Part shown: positions 12,622 through 23,460 of the stretch, piece by piece | Layout: every line of letters starts with the position of its first letter | Position numbering within the stretch: position 1 is the first letter of the stretch | DNA from: Owenia fusiformis | Taxonomy: Eukaryota > Annelida > Polychaeta > Sabellida > Oweniidae | Direction: 5' to 3' | Assembly (NCBI GenBank): GCA_903813345.2 | Contig: CAIIXF020000012.1 | Coordinates: forward strand, 16,054,020 to 16,118,019 | Length of the DNA: 64,000 bases | The notes under the pieces: generated by a model | The model's input: the letters and a program-made list of their open reading frames with translations, nothing else | What the model was told of the DNA's origin: nothing | The model's database searches: none | Made by a program: the position numbers and the translations under genes

Positions 12622-15600
12622 CACTTGGTAAAAAAGTAAAAATAATATAGAATAAAATGTTTAATATACTGCTAAATAAGTTGCATTAAGAGAGAATCGT
12701 AGAGAATATTTTTTCCTGTATAATAGGCAGTTATTTCTTTTATAATACCGGAAAAAAATATAATACGTATTTTTAAGAATTATTTTTGATTTAATAATAT
12801 TATTCGTGTATTATTTAAAGGGAACAACATATAATGCCAAATAATATAGAATAATATTCCTGTCAGGAGCAAATAATATGTTGGCATTTGCAATCAAAAA
12901 CCTATTATACGCGGTTATTTTCGAGCCGTTAATCCCTAATTATTCAATTCCTATGAAATGAGTTTCATTCATACTGATAATTAATCTGTTTGTTAGGGTT
13001 AATGGATTAATCTCTACAGCTGATGGATCTTAATTCCACAAAAATAATTTGCAAAACAAGTTTTTACATACACATTTGATTGTATAATGTCCCTCATGTT
13101 ATGATTAACATTGTGTTAAATTTTTGATTCAATCAATTAATTCATTGTAAAGTTAATTTTTGAATTTTTAATTAATTTCTTTTCCTCACATTTTTAATCC
13201 ATTGTTTCTCTGTCACATTAAGTTCATAGCAAACAACATTTAGATCGATCCCCTCTTACACAGGTACAAACAACCACCTGTATTCACTTTGCCAAATGGA
13301 AAAACAGTCATGACAGGGAACTGCTCAATATTCAATAAACACATTACGCATTTTATACAGACCCGTAGCTGAGGACCCCCTCCCCGTGGCCAATAATTCT
13401 GTCAAAATCATGTCGTTTTTCACCATTCACATACATGTATTGACATTCCAGAGCAATATAATAAGTCAAACTTTAATCCCTAATTATTCAATTTCCATGA
13501 TTTGAGTTTTGTTCACACTGATAAATAATCTGTTTGTTTGAGTTAATGGATTAGTTTCCACAGCCAATGGTTCTAATTTCAACTGAAAAATAAATTGCAA
13601 ATTAAGTTTTTCATATTTATTTGATTGTATAATGTCCCTTATGTTATGATTAACATTGTGTTAAAATTTGGATTTAATTGATTGACTCAACGGAAAGTTA
13701 ATTTTTAATCAATGGGTTTCCTCACATTTTTACTCTATTGGGTTTCCTCACAATTTAACTCAATTGTTTTTCTGTCAAATTAAGTTTACAACAAACAACA
13801 CTTAAAGCCCCCTCTTACACAGACACAAACACCTTTAATCATTTCACAAACAACACAAAACATTTATGACACGAAACTGCTATATATCAATACATTACGA
13901 ATTTGGTATAGGTCAATGGCCAGGGAGGGGGGGGGGGTTCAAGTAAATCCCCCCCCCCCCCTTGCCAAAATTCTTTCAAAATCCTACATTTTTTACCAAT
14001 CTGAGCACTGTTAAGTGATTTCGGGCCAAAATGATCAAGTGTGACCCCTTGGTTTGTTTTGTAAAACTTATTCCGAGCCTGTATTATATTGGATGTACAT
14101 GTATTGCTCCGATTTCTTCTGGCAAATCGCTGATAATAAATAAGAAAGGTACATTAGGTTAACTGATACAAGTGGTGTTAAGCCATGCTAAAACAAAATT
14201 AAAACGTGTATTCTCTCACATTTCACAATTCATGCGTTTTCTGTTATCCATACATCTGAGATATAAACTGGGGATATAAACAACAGATTAGTCCATGATG
14301 TAATACATTTGTTTCTACTACAATTGGACCATTTTAATTAAAGCTGGTTTTAATTAATTTTTTGTTTTCCATTTCCAAATGTATATTCGGTATGTTTAGT
14401 TGTTTGATATTGAAAATAAAGAAGCAGGCACATTTTACATTTATTCCTAATGTTTCATCTGACATAGCGATGATTACGCTTTGAGCAAATTGGTGCATGG
14501 TAGAACAAACTGATGTAAATAACATGTTGACATACAGTACATGTATGTCAGAGCAATATGATAAGTAAAACTTTAATCCCCAATTATTCAATTTCTTTAA
14601 TATGAGTTTTGTTAACACTGAAAGCTAATCCGTTTGTTAGAGGCAATGGATTAATTTCCTACATCCAACAGTTCTAAGTTCCACAAAAAATAATTTAAAA
14701 ACCAAGTTTTTCATATTTATTTGATTCTATAATGTCCCTTATGTTATGATTAACATTGTGTTAAAATTTGGATTGAACTGATTGACTCAACGGAAAGTTA
14801 ATTTTTAATCAATGGGTTTCCTCACATTTTTACTCCATTGTTTCTCTGCCATTTAAAGTTAACAACAAACAACATTTAAGCGCCACTCTTACACAGGCAC
14901 AAACAACCACACGTATTCACACTGCCAACCACAAAAATAGTCTTGACACAGAACTGCTCAAATTTTAGCTAAAAACATTACGCATTTTATACAGGCCCGT
15001 ACATAACGAGTAACGATCCCCTCCCCTTGGCCAAAAATTCTTTCAAAATCATGAAGATTTTCACCATTCACATACATGTACATGTATTGATGATAGAGCA
15101 ATATAAGTAATACTTTAATCTCTAAGTTTTTTCAATTTCTATGAAAGGAGTTTTGTTCACTGATAACTAATCCGATTGTTAGAGTTAATCCGTTTGTTAG
15201 AGTGAATGGATTAATATCTAGAGCCGATTGTTTTATTTTCCACAAAAATAATAATTTGCAAATAAAGTTTTTCATATTTGGTTAATTGTATAAAATCCCT
15301 CTTTCTATGATTAACATTGTGTTAAAATTTGGATTGAATCGGTTAACTCATTGGAAAGTTAATTATTTGATTTTTAATTGATGACTTTTTCACATTTTTA
15401 CTCCATTGTTAACATTAATTTAAAACAAGTTAAATTTCTTTCTTCTAAACATTTATTTGTAAATATTTTCCAAATAGAAATAGAACAGTCAAAATAAAAT
15501 ATGTGTGACATGTGTAAGTAATAGAGATGAGAAGGCCAGTAGAACGGTTAATCCTATTAACTGCCATGCTGTGCATTCCTTGTTTTGTTTGGTTAAGTAA

Positions 15601-16134
15601 TTAACCAGATGGATTGTACATCAAGTTGGACGAGAATAATCGAGTATAATATTTTTTAGAACCCAAATAATACAATATAATTTGATATATTCTGCTAAGA
15701 TTGGAAAATACTAGAAAATAATATTTTTTAGAATAGAAAAAAATCTAAATAGACTGCAATCATCAGTTTGGATTGATAAATATGACCAAATAATATTTTA
15801 GAAAGACAGAATAAATATAAATTGGCGCAAATAATTCTAAAAAGGAATATTATACCGGGAATAAAACATTCTGCTACATTTTCTTATTGAGATAATTGGA
15901 TTTGGTAAATGTTTATATGTATAAATAATATATTTGGATCTCACTTATTTCTAATTATATTATATTAATCTCTATATAATGTAGTATATTATGCTGATTA
16001 TATTTTTTTCCTTCATAATATAATATAATAATTACAATACTGAATGGAAATACTGTATTATTACGCATCTTTTTACACAAATAGCCGAAAATAAAACATC
16101 TTTTTATATATTATTTTATCGATTTCACCAAGTG
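12622..16134. mobile_element. 3.5-kb CACTA-like non-autonomous element
   Basis: It begins CACTTGGTAAAA and ends with the inverse TTTCACCAAGTG. ACA flanks it at 12619-12621 and 16135-16137. The copy A flank (about 2638) reads ATGACAATATC with one ACA and no insert. A CACT-type terminus and 3-bp TSD are hallmarks of the CACTA/EnSpm superfamily. Both subterminal zones are rich in AATAAT motifs. No transposase was found, so it must be mobilised in trans. Confidence 0.82.
12930..15420. repeat. Four diverged direct repeats inside the CACTA-like element
   Basis: A block containing TTTAATCCCTAATTATTCAAT, ATTAACATTGTGTTAAA and CATTTTTACTCCATTG occurs at about 12930-13220, 13470-13800, 14570-14870 and 15110-15420. 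The copies are separated by C-rich remnants related to the CCCGTAGC MITE family (13363, 13920, 14996). G12/C14-type runs occur at 13925-13965. No reading frame is preserved across copies. Confidence 0.8.
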
Positions 16135-16436
16135 ACAATTTCATGACGTCATGTTTCATTTCAGTCAATTTCTACTCGCACACGTAGATGTGTAACGTCA
16201 TTGATACAGAGTTGCCATTGGGACAGATGTATGTAATATATCAGTTATGTCAAATTTGCCTTCGTTCTGCCCAAATATAGAGCCTTCCAAGGTCTGCCTA
16301 TATTGGGAGAACTCAGGTATATTTTATGTTATAGTGACATAACCTCTAAAATGTTCAGTAGATATCTGAATGTCTGTAATAGTGGGTTGTTATTGATGCA
16401 TACATGAATAACCGAAGCCTGTCTCATGCTATAGCG

Positions 16437-16442
16437 TTTATT
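16437..16442 (-). promoter_or_regulatory. AATAAA overlapping the stop codon, P450 copy B
   Basis: The arrangement is the same as in copy A: the TAA stop sits inside AAATAAAC. Conservation in both paralogs may only reflect coding constraint. Confidence 0.35.
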
Positions 16443-19400
16443 TTCTACTTTCCCTGTCTCTGACAATAATGTTGAATGGGCCAGGTTGATTTGTGATTGC
16501 ATAGGTGAATTTGATTGGATCAGGATCTGGCGGGTTGTTTTTATCTTCAGGGAAAATCTCCAGTTTTTGTAGTAGACTAGTGACAAACAGGAACATTCTC
16601 ACCTTGGCCATTGCTTCTCCTAAACATTCTCGCTTACCAACTCCAAATGGAAGAAATCTATTGAAAAAGCACAAAGGGCAACAATAACAAAAAAACTATC
16701 AAATCCAATCCAATTGCTCGATACATTTTGTTGTATAGCAGATAGAATAAAGGACCTCATATGGAATTTTGGGAAAAAAGGTAAAACTGTACTGTACACA
16801 CATTGTAACATGTCACAATATAAAACAAACCTCTCTAAAGAAATTTAATATTTATCAATAAATGGTAGAATATATACTCTGTTTTATATATGCGTGTACA
16901 TGTAACATGACTTAATACGATTGAAAATTCTATAAACAAATTTTGTTGTCGTAATAAAATGTAGAAGCCCATTCAAAATCATCAGAAAATGGCGGAAGTT
17001 ATACTGCGCAAACAATACTGTAAAATGTACATGCATGACTTACGATTTTCTTTCATTTCCCGGAAGCAAATTACCATCATCATCTAAGAATCTTTCCACT
17101 TTGAACTCATATGGCTCATCAAAGTACTTCTCATCATGATGTAATGCCCAGATGTTCATCCAAACCTTGTTAAAAAGTAGAATACATGTAAATGTAACAT
17201 GGGTCATTTGGCCTATGGTTCATATAAGTGAATCTAAAACAAATCCTGGTATATTTGTTCTGTTCGTACTATGTACACAAATAGAGATGAAAATATCTGT
17301 CCATCATTAATTAGCTGAGAAAAGCTACTCATTGCCTCAAAAGTTGGGGAACGAGCAAGAACATTGCCAACATGACAGCTAGTGACAGTTAGTGACAGCT
17401 AGTGACAGCTCATCTTCTCAGAAGAACCCTGGTTGATAGAATCTCAAGTACATTCATGTGGCATAGTATTGCTAGAATCAATTTTCAGTAGGAAGAATAG
17501 GGGTTCTCAGACATGTTAAACGGGACATTGAAGCTTAACTCACCCTATGCAGACAGAGCCTGTGGGAAATATTGGGTGCGGCGCAAATGAGCGGAGGGTG
17601 CGGAGCTAACGGTCATTTTTGAATTTAAAATTGGGATATTTCTGAAACTAAGCCGTTTTGGGACTTCAAATATACCAAGATATGTGTATTTGACACCAAA
17701 TATCAATAAAATTGTGAAAATAGTAGTTCAATTCATTTTATAGCGACGCAGTATGCCTTAAACATTTCCCAGACCTATATATTTTGAGACTATCCTTTTA
17801 ATACTGCGTCCCCAGCATTCATAAAAAATGGTGTTCAAGATACACTACCCATGCAAATTATTTTTGCATCTTTGAAGCCAGGCAGTATCTGTGTGATTTT
17901 ATAAAAATTCGGAAATGTTCTTCAGATATGAGCCCCCTCTAAATATTGGGTGCGGAGCTACGTTTATGGAGCCCTCCGCACCCAATATTTAGAGGGGGCT
18001 CATATCTGAAAAACATTTCCGAATTTTTATAAAATCACACAGATACTGCCTGGCTTCCAAGATGCAAAAATAATTTGTATAGATAGTGTACCTTGAACAC
18101 CATTTTTTATGAATGCTGAGGACTCAGTATTAAAAGGATAATTTCAAAATATATAGGTCTGGGAAAGGTTTAAGGCACACTGCGTCGCTATAGAATGAAT
18201 TGCGCTACTATTTTCACAATTGTATTGATATTTGGTGTCAAATACACATATCTTGGTATATTTGAAGTCCCAAAACGGCTTAGTTTCAGAAATATCCCAA
18301 ATTTAAATTCAAAAATGACCGTTAGCTCCGCACCCTCCGCTCATTTGCTCCGCACCCAATATTTCCTACAGGCTCTGTCTGCATAGGGTGTAACTGAGGC
18401 CTTTTTGAAACTTTTGGTTAGTTAAAAAATCAAAATATATTGTGTATAAGTGATTGAGCCTATTATGATTTATTCATGAATTGTATATATTTGATTCAAT
18501 AAATAGAAGAAAAACATGAATCAAAATGAAGCCCCTTTATTTTAATTAATGTAATTTGATTTACTCTTACCTGTGTACCATTTGGAACTTTGTAGCCCCC
18601 CACACTGGTGTCACAAAGGGTTTTATGTGGAACAGACAATGTAGAAGTTGTAGAGTAGCGCAGAATTTCTAAAATGGCAGCTTCTGTATAAGGCATGTTA
18701 TGCCTATCTGCGAAAGTTGGTAGGCGACCATCACCAATGACATCATCAATTTCATCTTGTATTTTTTTCTGAACATCAGAATGGTTGATGAGAATCATCA
18801 GCAATGATTTCAAAGTTGATGATGTGGTCACAATACCTAATGTTTGAAAATACAAATGTAATTCAGTGTTCTATTGCATATTCGGGGCTTGGCCCGTGTT
18901 TAATCGAACATTGAATGTTCATTAGTCTTATACATTAAGCTAAGAATGTTTGAGCAAAAGTATTTAAATCATCAGATGTTAATATACAGATGTTTCATTT
19001 TGTCTACCATAATGCCAGAAGGGCAAGTAAAATATGACCCTGTTTAAGTGCTGCACTAATTCACCAAGAATAGAATACAATGTAATTGAAATTGATAAAA
19101 TACCAGCAACAAGAAGATTGAACAGAGTTCCGTGTATTTCATCCCGGCTGATTTCTCCTTGTTTGTAATGCTGATGTAAAACTTCACATACACTTCTAGT
19201 CTCATCACTGTGCAAGCTTAGCTGTAAAATAAAATGAACATGTCTTATTTGTTATGCTAGTGCAAAACTTCAAATACACTTCTAGTCTCATCACTGTGCA
19301 AGCTTAGCTGTAAAATAAAATGAACATGTCTTATATGTAATGCTTGTGCAAAACTTCACATACACTTCTAGTCTCATCACTGTGCAAGCTTAGCTGTAAA

Positions 19401-21087
19401 ATAAAATGAACATGTCTTATTTGTTATGCTAGTGCAAAACTTCAACTACACTTCTAGTCTCATCACAGTGCAAGCTTAGCTGTAAAATAAAATGAACATG
19501 TCTTATATGAAATGCTTGTGCAAAACTTCACATACACTTCTAGTCTCATCACTGTGCAAGCTTAGCTGTAAAATAAAATGAACATGTCTTATTTGTTATG
19601 CTAGTGCAAAACTTCAAATACACTTCTAGTCTCATCACTGTGCAAGCTTAGCTGTAAAATAAAATGAACATGTCTTATATGTAATGCTTGTGCAAAACTT
19701 CACATACACTTCTAGTCTCATCACTGTGCAAGCTTAGCTGTAAAATAAAATGAACATGTCTTATTTGTTATGCTAGTGCAAAACTTCAAATACACTTCTA
19801 GTCTCATCACTGTGCAAGCTTAGCTGTTAAATAAAATGAACATGTCTTATGTGAAATGCTAATACAACATTTGACATACGCTTCTAGTCTCATCACTGTA
19901 CAAGCCTAACAGTTGTTAGTTCAATACTTCACATATACTTATTTTGTAAGTGACATAATAAAATGAAATCAATGTGTCCATTATTGGATATCAATAAATA
20001 GCTCATCAATTCATACCTTTTTCTCCGCTCTTTTCATCCAGGCTGAAAATAGTTTCTCACGTATTGACTTGTGTTCTTTTAGAATTTCAAAGGATTCATT
20101 TCCAAAGTATCTTAGCCATGGAAACATGTCTAATTCAGCCCCTGGTCCTGCATAGCCACACCTCTCCATGCTTTTTACGAGGTCACACACCAGTTGGAAC
20201 TCATGAGAACTTTTATCAATTTGTTCTCCCACAAGCTAAAATTAAATGGTAATTCATTTGATATGTATAACGTGCACACTGGTATTTTGTGATCTCTCTT
20301 GGCTTCATAAATTGATTTTGAAACAAACTATACACTTAGAATGTTCAAGACAATCATGACAAGTGTTATATATTACAAACTGTTATATATCAAACTGTCC
20401 CTTTAATAGTGTTTCGTTTGTTTTATTCTTAGTATTACTTTAAGATAAATTTACCGTGATATATGTCAGTTATTCCTTTAAATGCTTTCGTTTTTCGTTT
20501 AAACTGCTAAATAAGTTAGTCAATAAGGACAATGTTTTACTCACTAGACCTGTCATAATATTTGTAATGCATTGATCCACAGACTCCCTTGGGTCAAATG
20601 GAGTGTTACCGTGACTTTGAAATCTTGAAATACAGTCCTGGATTTCATCAGATGCTAAAATTGCTATTCTGTCCATGCCATCTCCAAACTGTTTGAGTCC
20701 TCGATGAGCTATCTTTTTTACTCTCTTCAAATCTTGTGATAAATCTCGGAATACAATGTCTTTGTCACCCCCAGGGGTTACGTAGTTCATCCTCCATGAG
20801 AAAGGACGTCCAGCAAAATCCTCAGATTTTTCCAACAGCGCTTCTCTTATGACATCATTCTCACTCAACACAACAATCTCTTCATTAAACATTTGGATTT
20901 TGTAAACATTTCCATGTTGTTTGCTCCATTTGTGTAACTGAACGTACGGAGTTTGTGAAATCATTTGAAAAGCATTACCAATGACTGGTAACCCTTTTGG
21001 TCCTGGAATATCCAACCTTTTCCAAACCTTTTTCTGTATAATCCACAATAAAATGAGAGAAAGAATGAATAGCACTGCTGGCAACAT
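16438..21087 (-). CDS. Cytochrome P450, clan-2/microsomal type, copy B (6 coding exons, 495 aa)
   Basis: Coding exons, in transcription order, are 20545-21087, 20017-20235, 19104-19221, 18571-18836, 17044-17165 and 16438-16657. Their lengths are identical to copy A, giving 495 aa. Exon 1 differs from copy A at about 10 of 181 residues, all of them mild changes. ExxR (EILR), VERF and FGVGKRECLGE are intact; the I-helix reads AGIVTT, again without the usual acid. An in-frame ATG at 21114 would add nine residues, but copy A lacks it and a TATA-like TTTATAAAG lies at 21126-21134, so 21087 is preferred. Exon 3 is preceded in the intron by a nine-unit tandem array that includes its 3' splice site. 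The coding region is conserved while introns and promoter have diverged, consistent with purifying selection or conversion. Confidence 0.93.
17541..18390. mobile_element. 850-bp foldback element, CACCCTATGCAGACAGA termini, 5-bp TSD
   Basis: The arms of about 410 bp are near-perfect inverted copies around a ~25-bp centre (about 17955-17980). The termini are CACCCTATGCAGACAGAGCC and its inverse. TAACT flanks both ends (17536-17540, 18391-18395). Termini starting CAC with a 5-bp TSD match the Transib/RAG-like pattern, but this is only a hypothesis. It lies in the intron between exons 4 and 5 of P450 copy B. The same termini bound the element at 36256-38860. Confidence 0.88.
19181..19920 (-). repeat. 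86-bp tandem array containing the exon 3 splice acceptor, P450 copy B
   Basis: CTTCTAGTCTCATCAC recurs at 19193, 19279, 19365, 19451, 19537, 19623, 19709, 19795 and 19881, exactly 86 bp apart. On the minus strand each unit reads a T-rich tract, TTTTACAG, then the first ~40 bases of exon 3. The unit at 19193 is the real exon edge (exon 19104-19221); eight more lie upstream in the intron. Two sub-variants (ATATGTAATGCTTG and ATTTGTTATGCTAG) alternate, suggesting expansion as 172-bp dimers. The outermost unit is the most diverged and matches the single extra copy in P450 copy A. Confidence 0.95.
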
Positions 21088-21125
21088 TTTGAATGGTTTT
21101 GACGTCCAACTCACACTTTATCAAT

Positions 21126-21134
21126 CTTTATAAA
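21126..21134 (-). promoter_or_regulatory. TATA-like box of P450 copy B
   Basis: The minus strand reads TTTATAAAG about 40 bp upstream of the ATG at 21087. This is a different site from the TATA box of copy A, whose counterpart here is mutated. Confidence 0.35.
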
Positions 21135-21531
21135 CATAAACTACCATTTACATATTAAAGGGGCAGTACGCATATACGAGGGCCATCCATAATCTTCAAA
21201 TTTTTGCTCTTATCCAAAGAGAGTTTATCTATTATAATTGCGATAACTGTTTAACTGTTTCTCACACCATCTAAAGATCAACTGACATTTTTTTAACATA
21301 GCTTCGGTAATTTGTGTATTTTAGCAACAAATTCCAAATTGTTACTTATAATAGTATAAAAACATGTGTGGGCTCGAAGCACCTACACGAATGAGTGCAA
21401 GTGCGTTTTAAATTTCAACAGGTAGTAAACAATAACTCCAAAATTACTCAAAACCTTTCAAAATGAATAACAAGGTATGAAGATCATTCAGGTGAAATAT
21501 GGTGCAAGAAGAACAAAATTTGACGATTTGA

Positions 21532-23460
21532 AAGAAGTGGTATTGATATGGCGAACTGAATTGAACACATGTTTCCTTTAAACCAGTCATCATTCGAATT
21601 CTGAAAATTTTACACATTGTCAATTTAATGATCATCTTTTGATTTGTAGCAATTTAATTTTAAAATCATATATATATTTTTCTCTATATTGTTTTAGAAA
21701 ATACATCAGACACTTCAACCAGAGGTGGCGTTAACGCAATTTTTTACGTTTTTTACTCACATTTTTGCAACTCTGACGCAAATATTCATTGTCTACCGAG
21801 TCTTTCTGACGCACGTTTGTTTCACATGCAAAATCCCCGCTTGGTACTTGGTTAAATTGATCCCTATACTGAAAATACGTGATTGATCAAATTTATAATT
21901 TTGCTAATTCCGGAAATCTAACATTTCGTTCAGCGCAATCGAGCCTCCTTCCTACCGATCATTTTCTCATTTCGGTATTTCATATAATTTTTAAAGCCCC
22001 GTGATTCAGATTCAATGATAAACTTGAAAACATTGATCGATCCCTCTAGGGAGCGTATCAAAAATGCAATAAAACGAACATAACATTGAACAATAATTCA
22101 TTAATTTCATACTCCCTTCTAAGGATTTTAGTGATCGTATATTTATCTAAATTACCGCATAAAATCTTCCCTTGAATGTTCACACGCTAGATTTACGAAT
22201 CTTTAGTTTCCTTCGCAAGTTCGCAAAATTCCTTCGCTAAGTTAGCAAGTTTCCTTGAGCCATCCCCTTCATCAGCATGCGCAGATGTAATGCGCAGTAG
22301 GTTTATCAATGGTGCTCACAGTGACCGATCTATCGTAAGTTTTCACCAAGTATTTTCAATTAACTCCCTCAAGTTAAGATCTTCGATTCACTAGATCTGA
22401 AGCTGATCCTATGAAGATAGATAATGGGCACATGAAAATCCAGTCGATCGCACATTAAGGGGGGTAATGATGATAAATTAGGTATGAAAACAAATCTACT
22501 TTCGGTTTCATTTGATCAGCTATAATTACAAGATTCTACCGTATTCAATTTAAATGATGCCCAGTATTGTGGTCGGACTTATATTGCCGTTTTAGACTTT
22601 GTAATGATTGCAAAAATGTTGAATTTCAACATGAAACCCTTTGACCCCAATTTGTGTAACTCCACACAGGGAGAAACTCCTCTCCCACTCCATTCACACC
22701 CATGACTCGCTGGACCAGATAATCAGATGATTAATACTAGTGACATTTTTCTTGCAATTGCCTAATTAATTAATTGTTAGTTGTTAATGTGCTATAAGAG
22801 TACAATAAAAGGTATCCACAAAATCAAAAAATAGATTTTGTATGTGGTTTCTACATTTTGTATGCATTTTTACTCAAGAAAAACACTTTTATAGCTTTGA
22901 CTCAACTTTTTTTCTTGTGACTCACTTTTTTGAAACTACCTGAGTCATGATGACTCACAAAAATATATGCCTACCGCCACCGCTGTCAACATTTTCTTAG
23001 ACCTCTCAATATTATAGTTATATTTTAATGGAAAGTTTGGTTCATTTAAAAGAAGTATCTTGTTTATGAAATAAAAGGTTTACTTTAATTTTTATCTATT
23101 TTGGGGGTTTTCGTTTTCATTTCTTGAATACTTTTTGTTTAATGAACGAAACATTCCTTAGTATAACTATGATATTGAAAGGTCTAAGAAAGTGTTGTAA
23201 ATGCTATTTTGTTCCAACAAGGTTCGGAAAGATCTTTTATTTCATTTTCAAGAATTGGGAGAAAGGAACTAAAAACAATTGCACTAAACATTTGTTCACA
23301 AAAGCAATAATATAAAATATATATGAATAATTTTCACATTAATTGTTGTCAATCAGTGACCATTACATAAAGGGCAGTGTTTTTTTACAGAATGTTTTCA
23401 GTAATTAGTTTGAGAGAAAATCAGTGTTGAATTCTGTTTGCCATATCGATACCAATCCTT
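21532..23460. mobile_element. Foldback element upstream of P450 copy B, interrupted by another element
   Basis: The left end reads GTATTGATATGGCGAACTG and the right end GCCATATCGATACCAATCC, inverted copies of the terminus also seen at 30614, 43735, 45265 and 46589. Internal blocks (TTAGACCTCTCAATATTATA, GAAAGTTTGGTTCATTT) are shared with those copies. It is split by the element at 21720-22985. Confidence 0.8.
21720..22985. mobile_element. 1.27-kb element with CAGAGGTGGCGTTA termini, nested in a foldback
   Basis: CAGAGGTGGCG at the left is inverted as CGCCACCGCTG at the right. TCAAC flanks both ends (21715-21719, 22986-22990). Inside are repeated TGACTCA/GACTCAC motifs. The 5-bp TSD and CAG terminus suggest a hAT5-type element (inference). 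No transposase frame is seen. Confidence 0.8.

Noticed and set aside
21088-21114. Upstream in-frame ATG for P450 copy B (nine extra residues)
   Set aside because: It is not conserved in copy A and is placed before the expected transcription start from the TATA-like site; the ATG at 21087 matches copy A.
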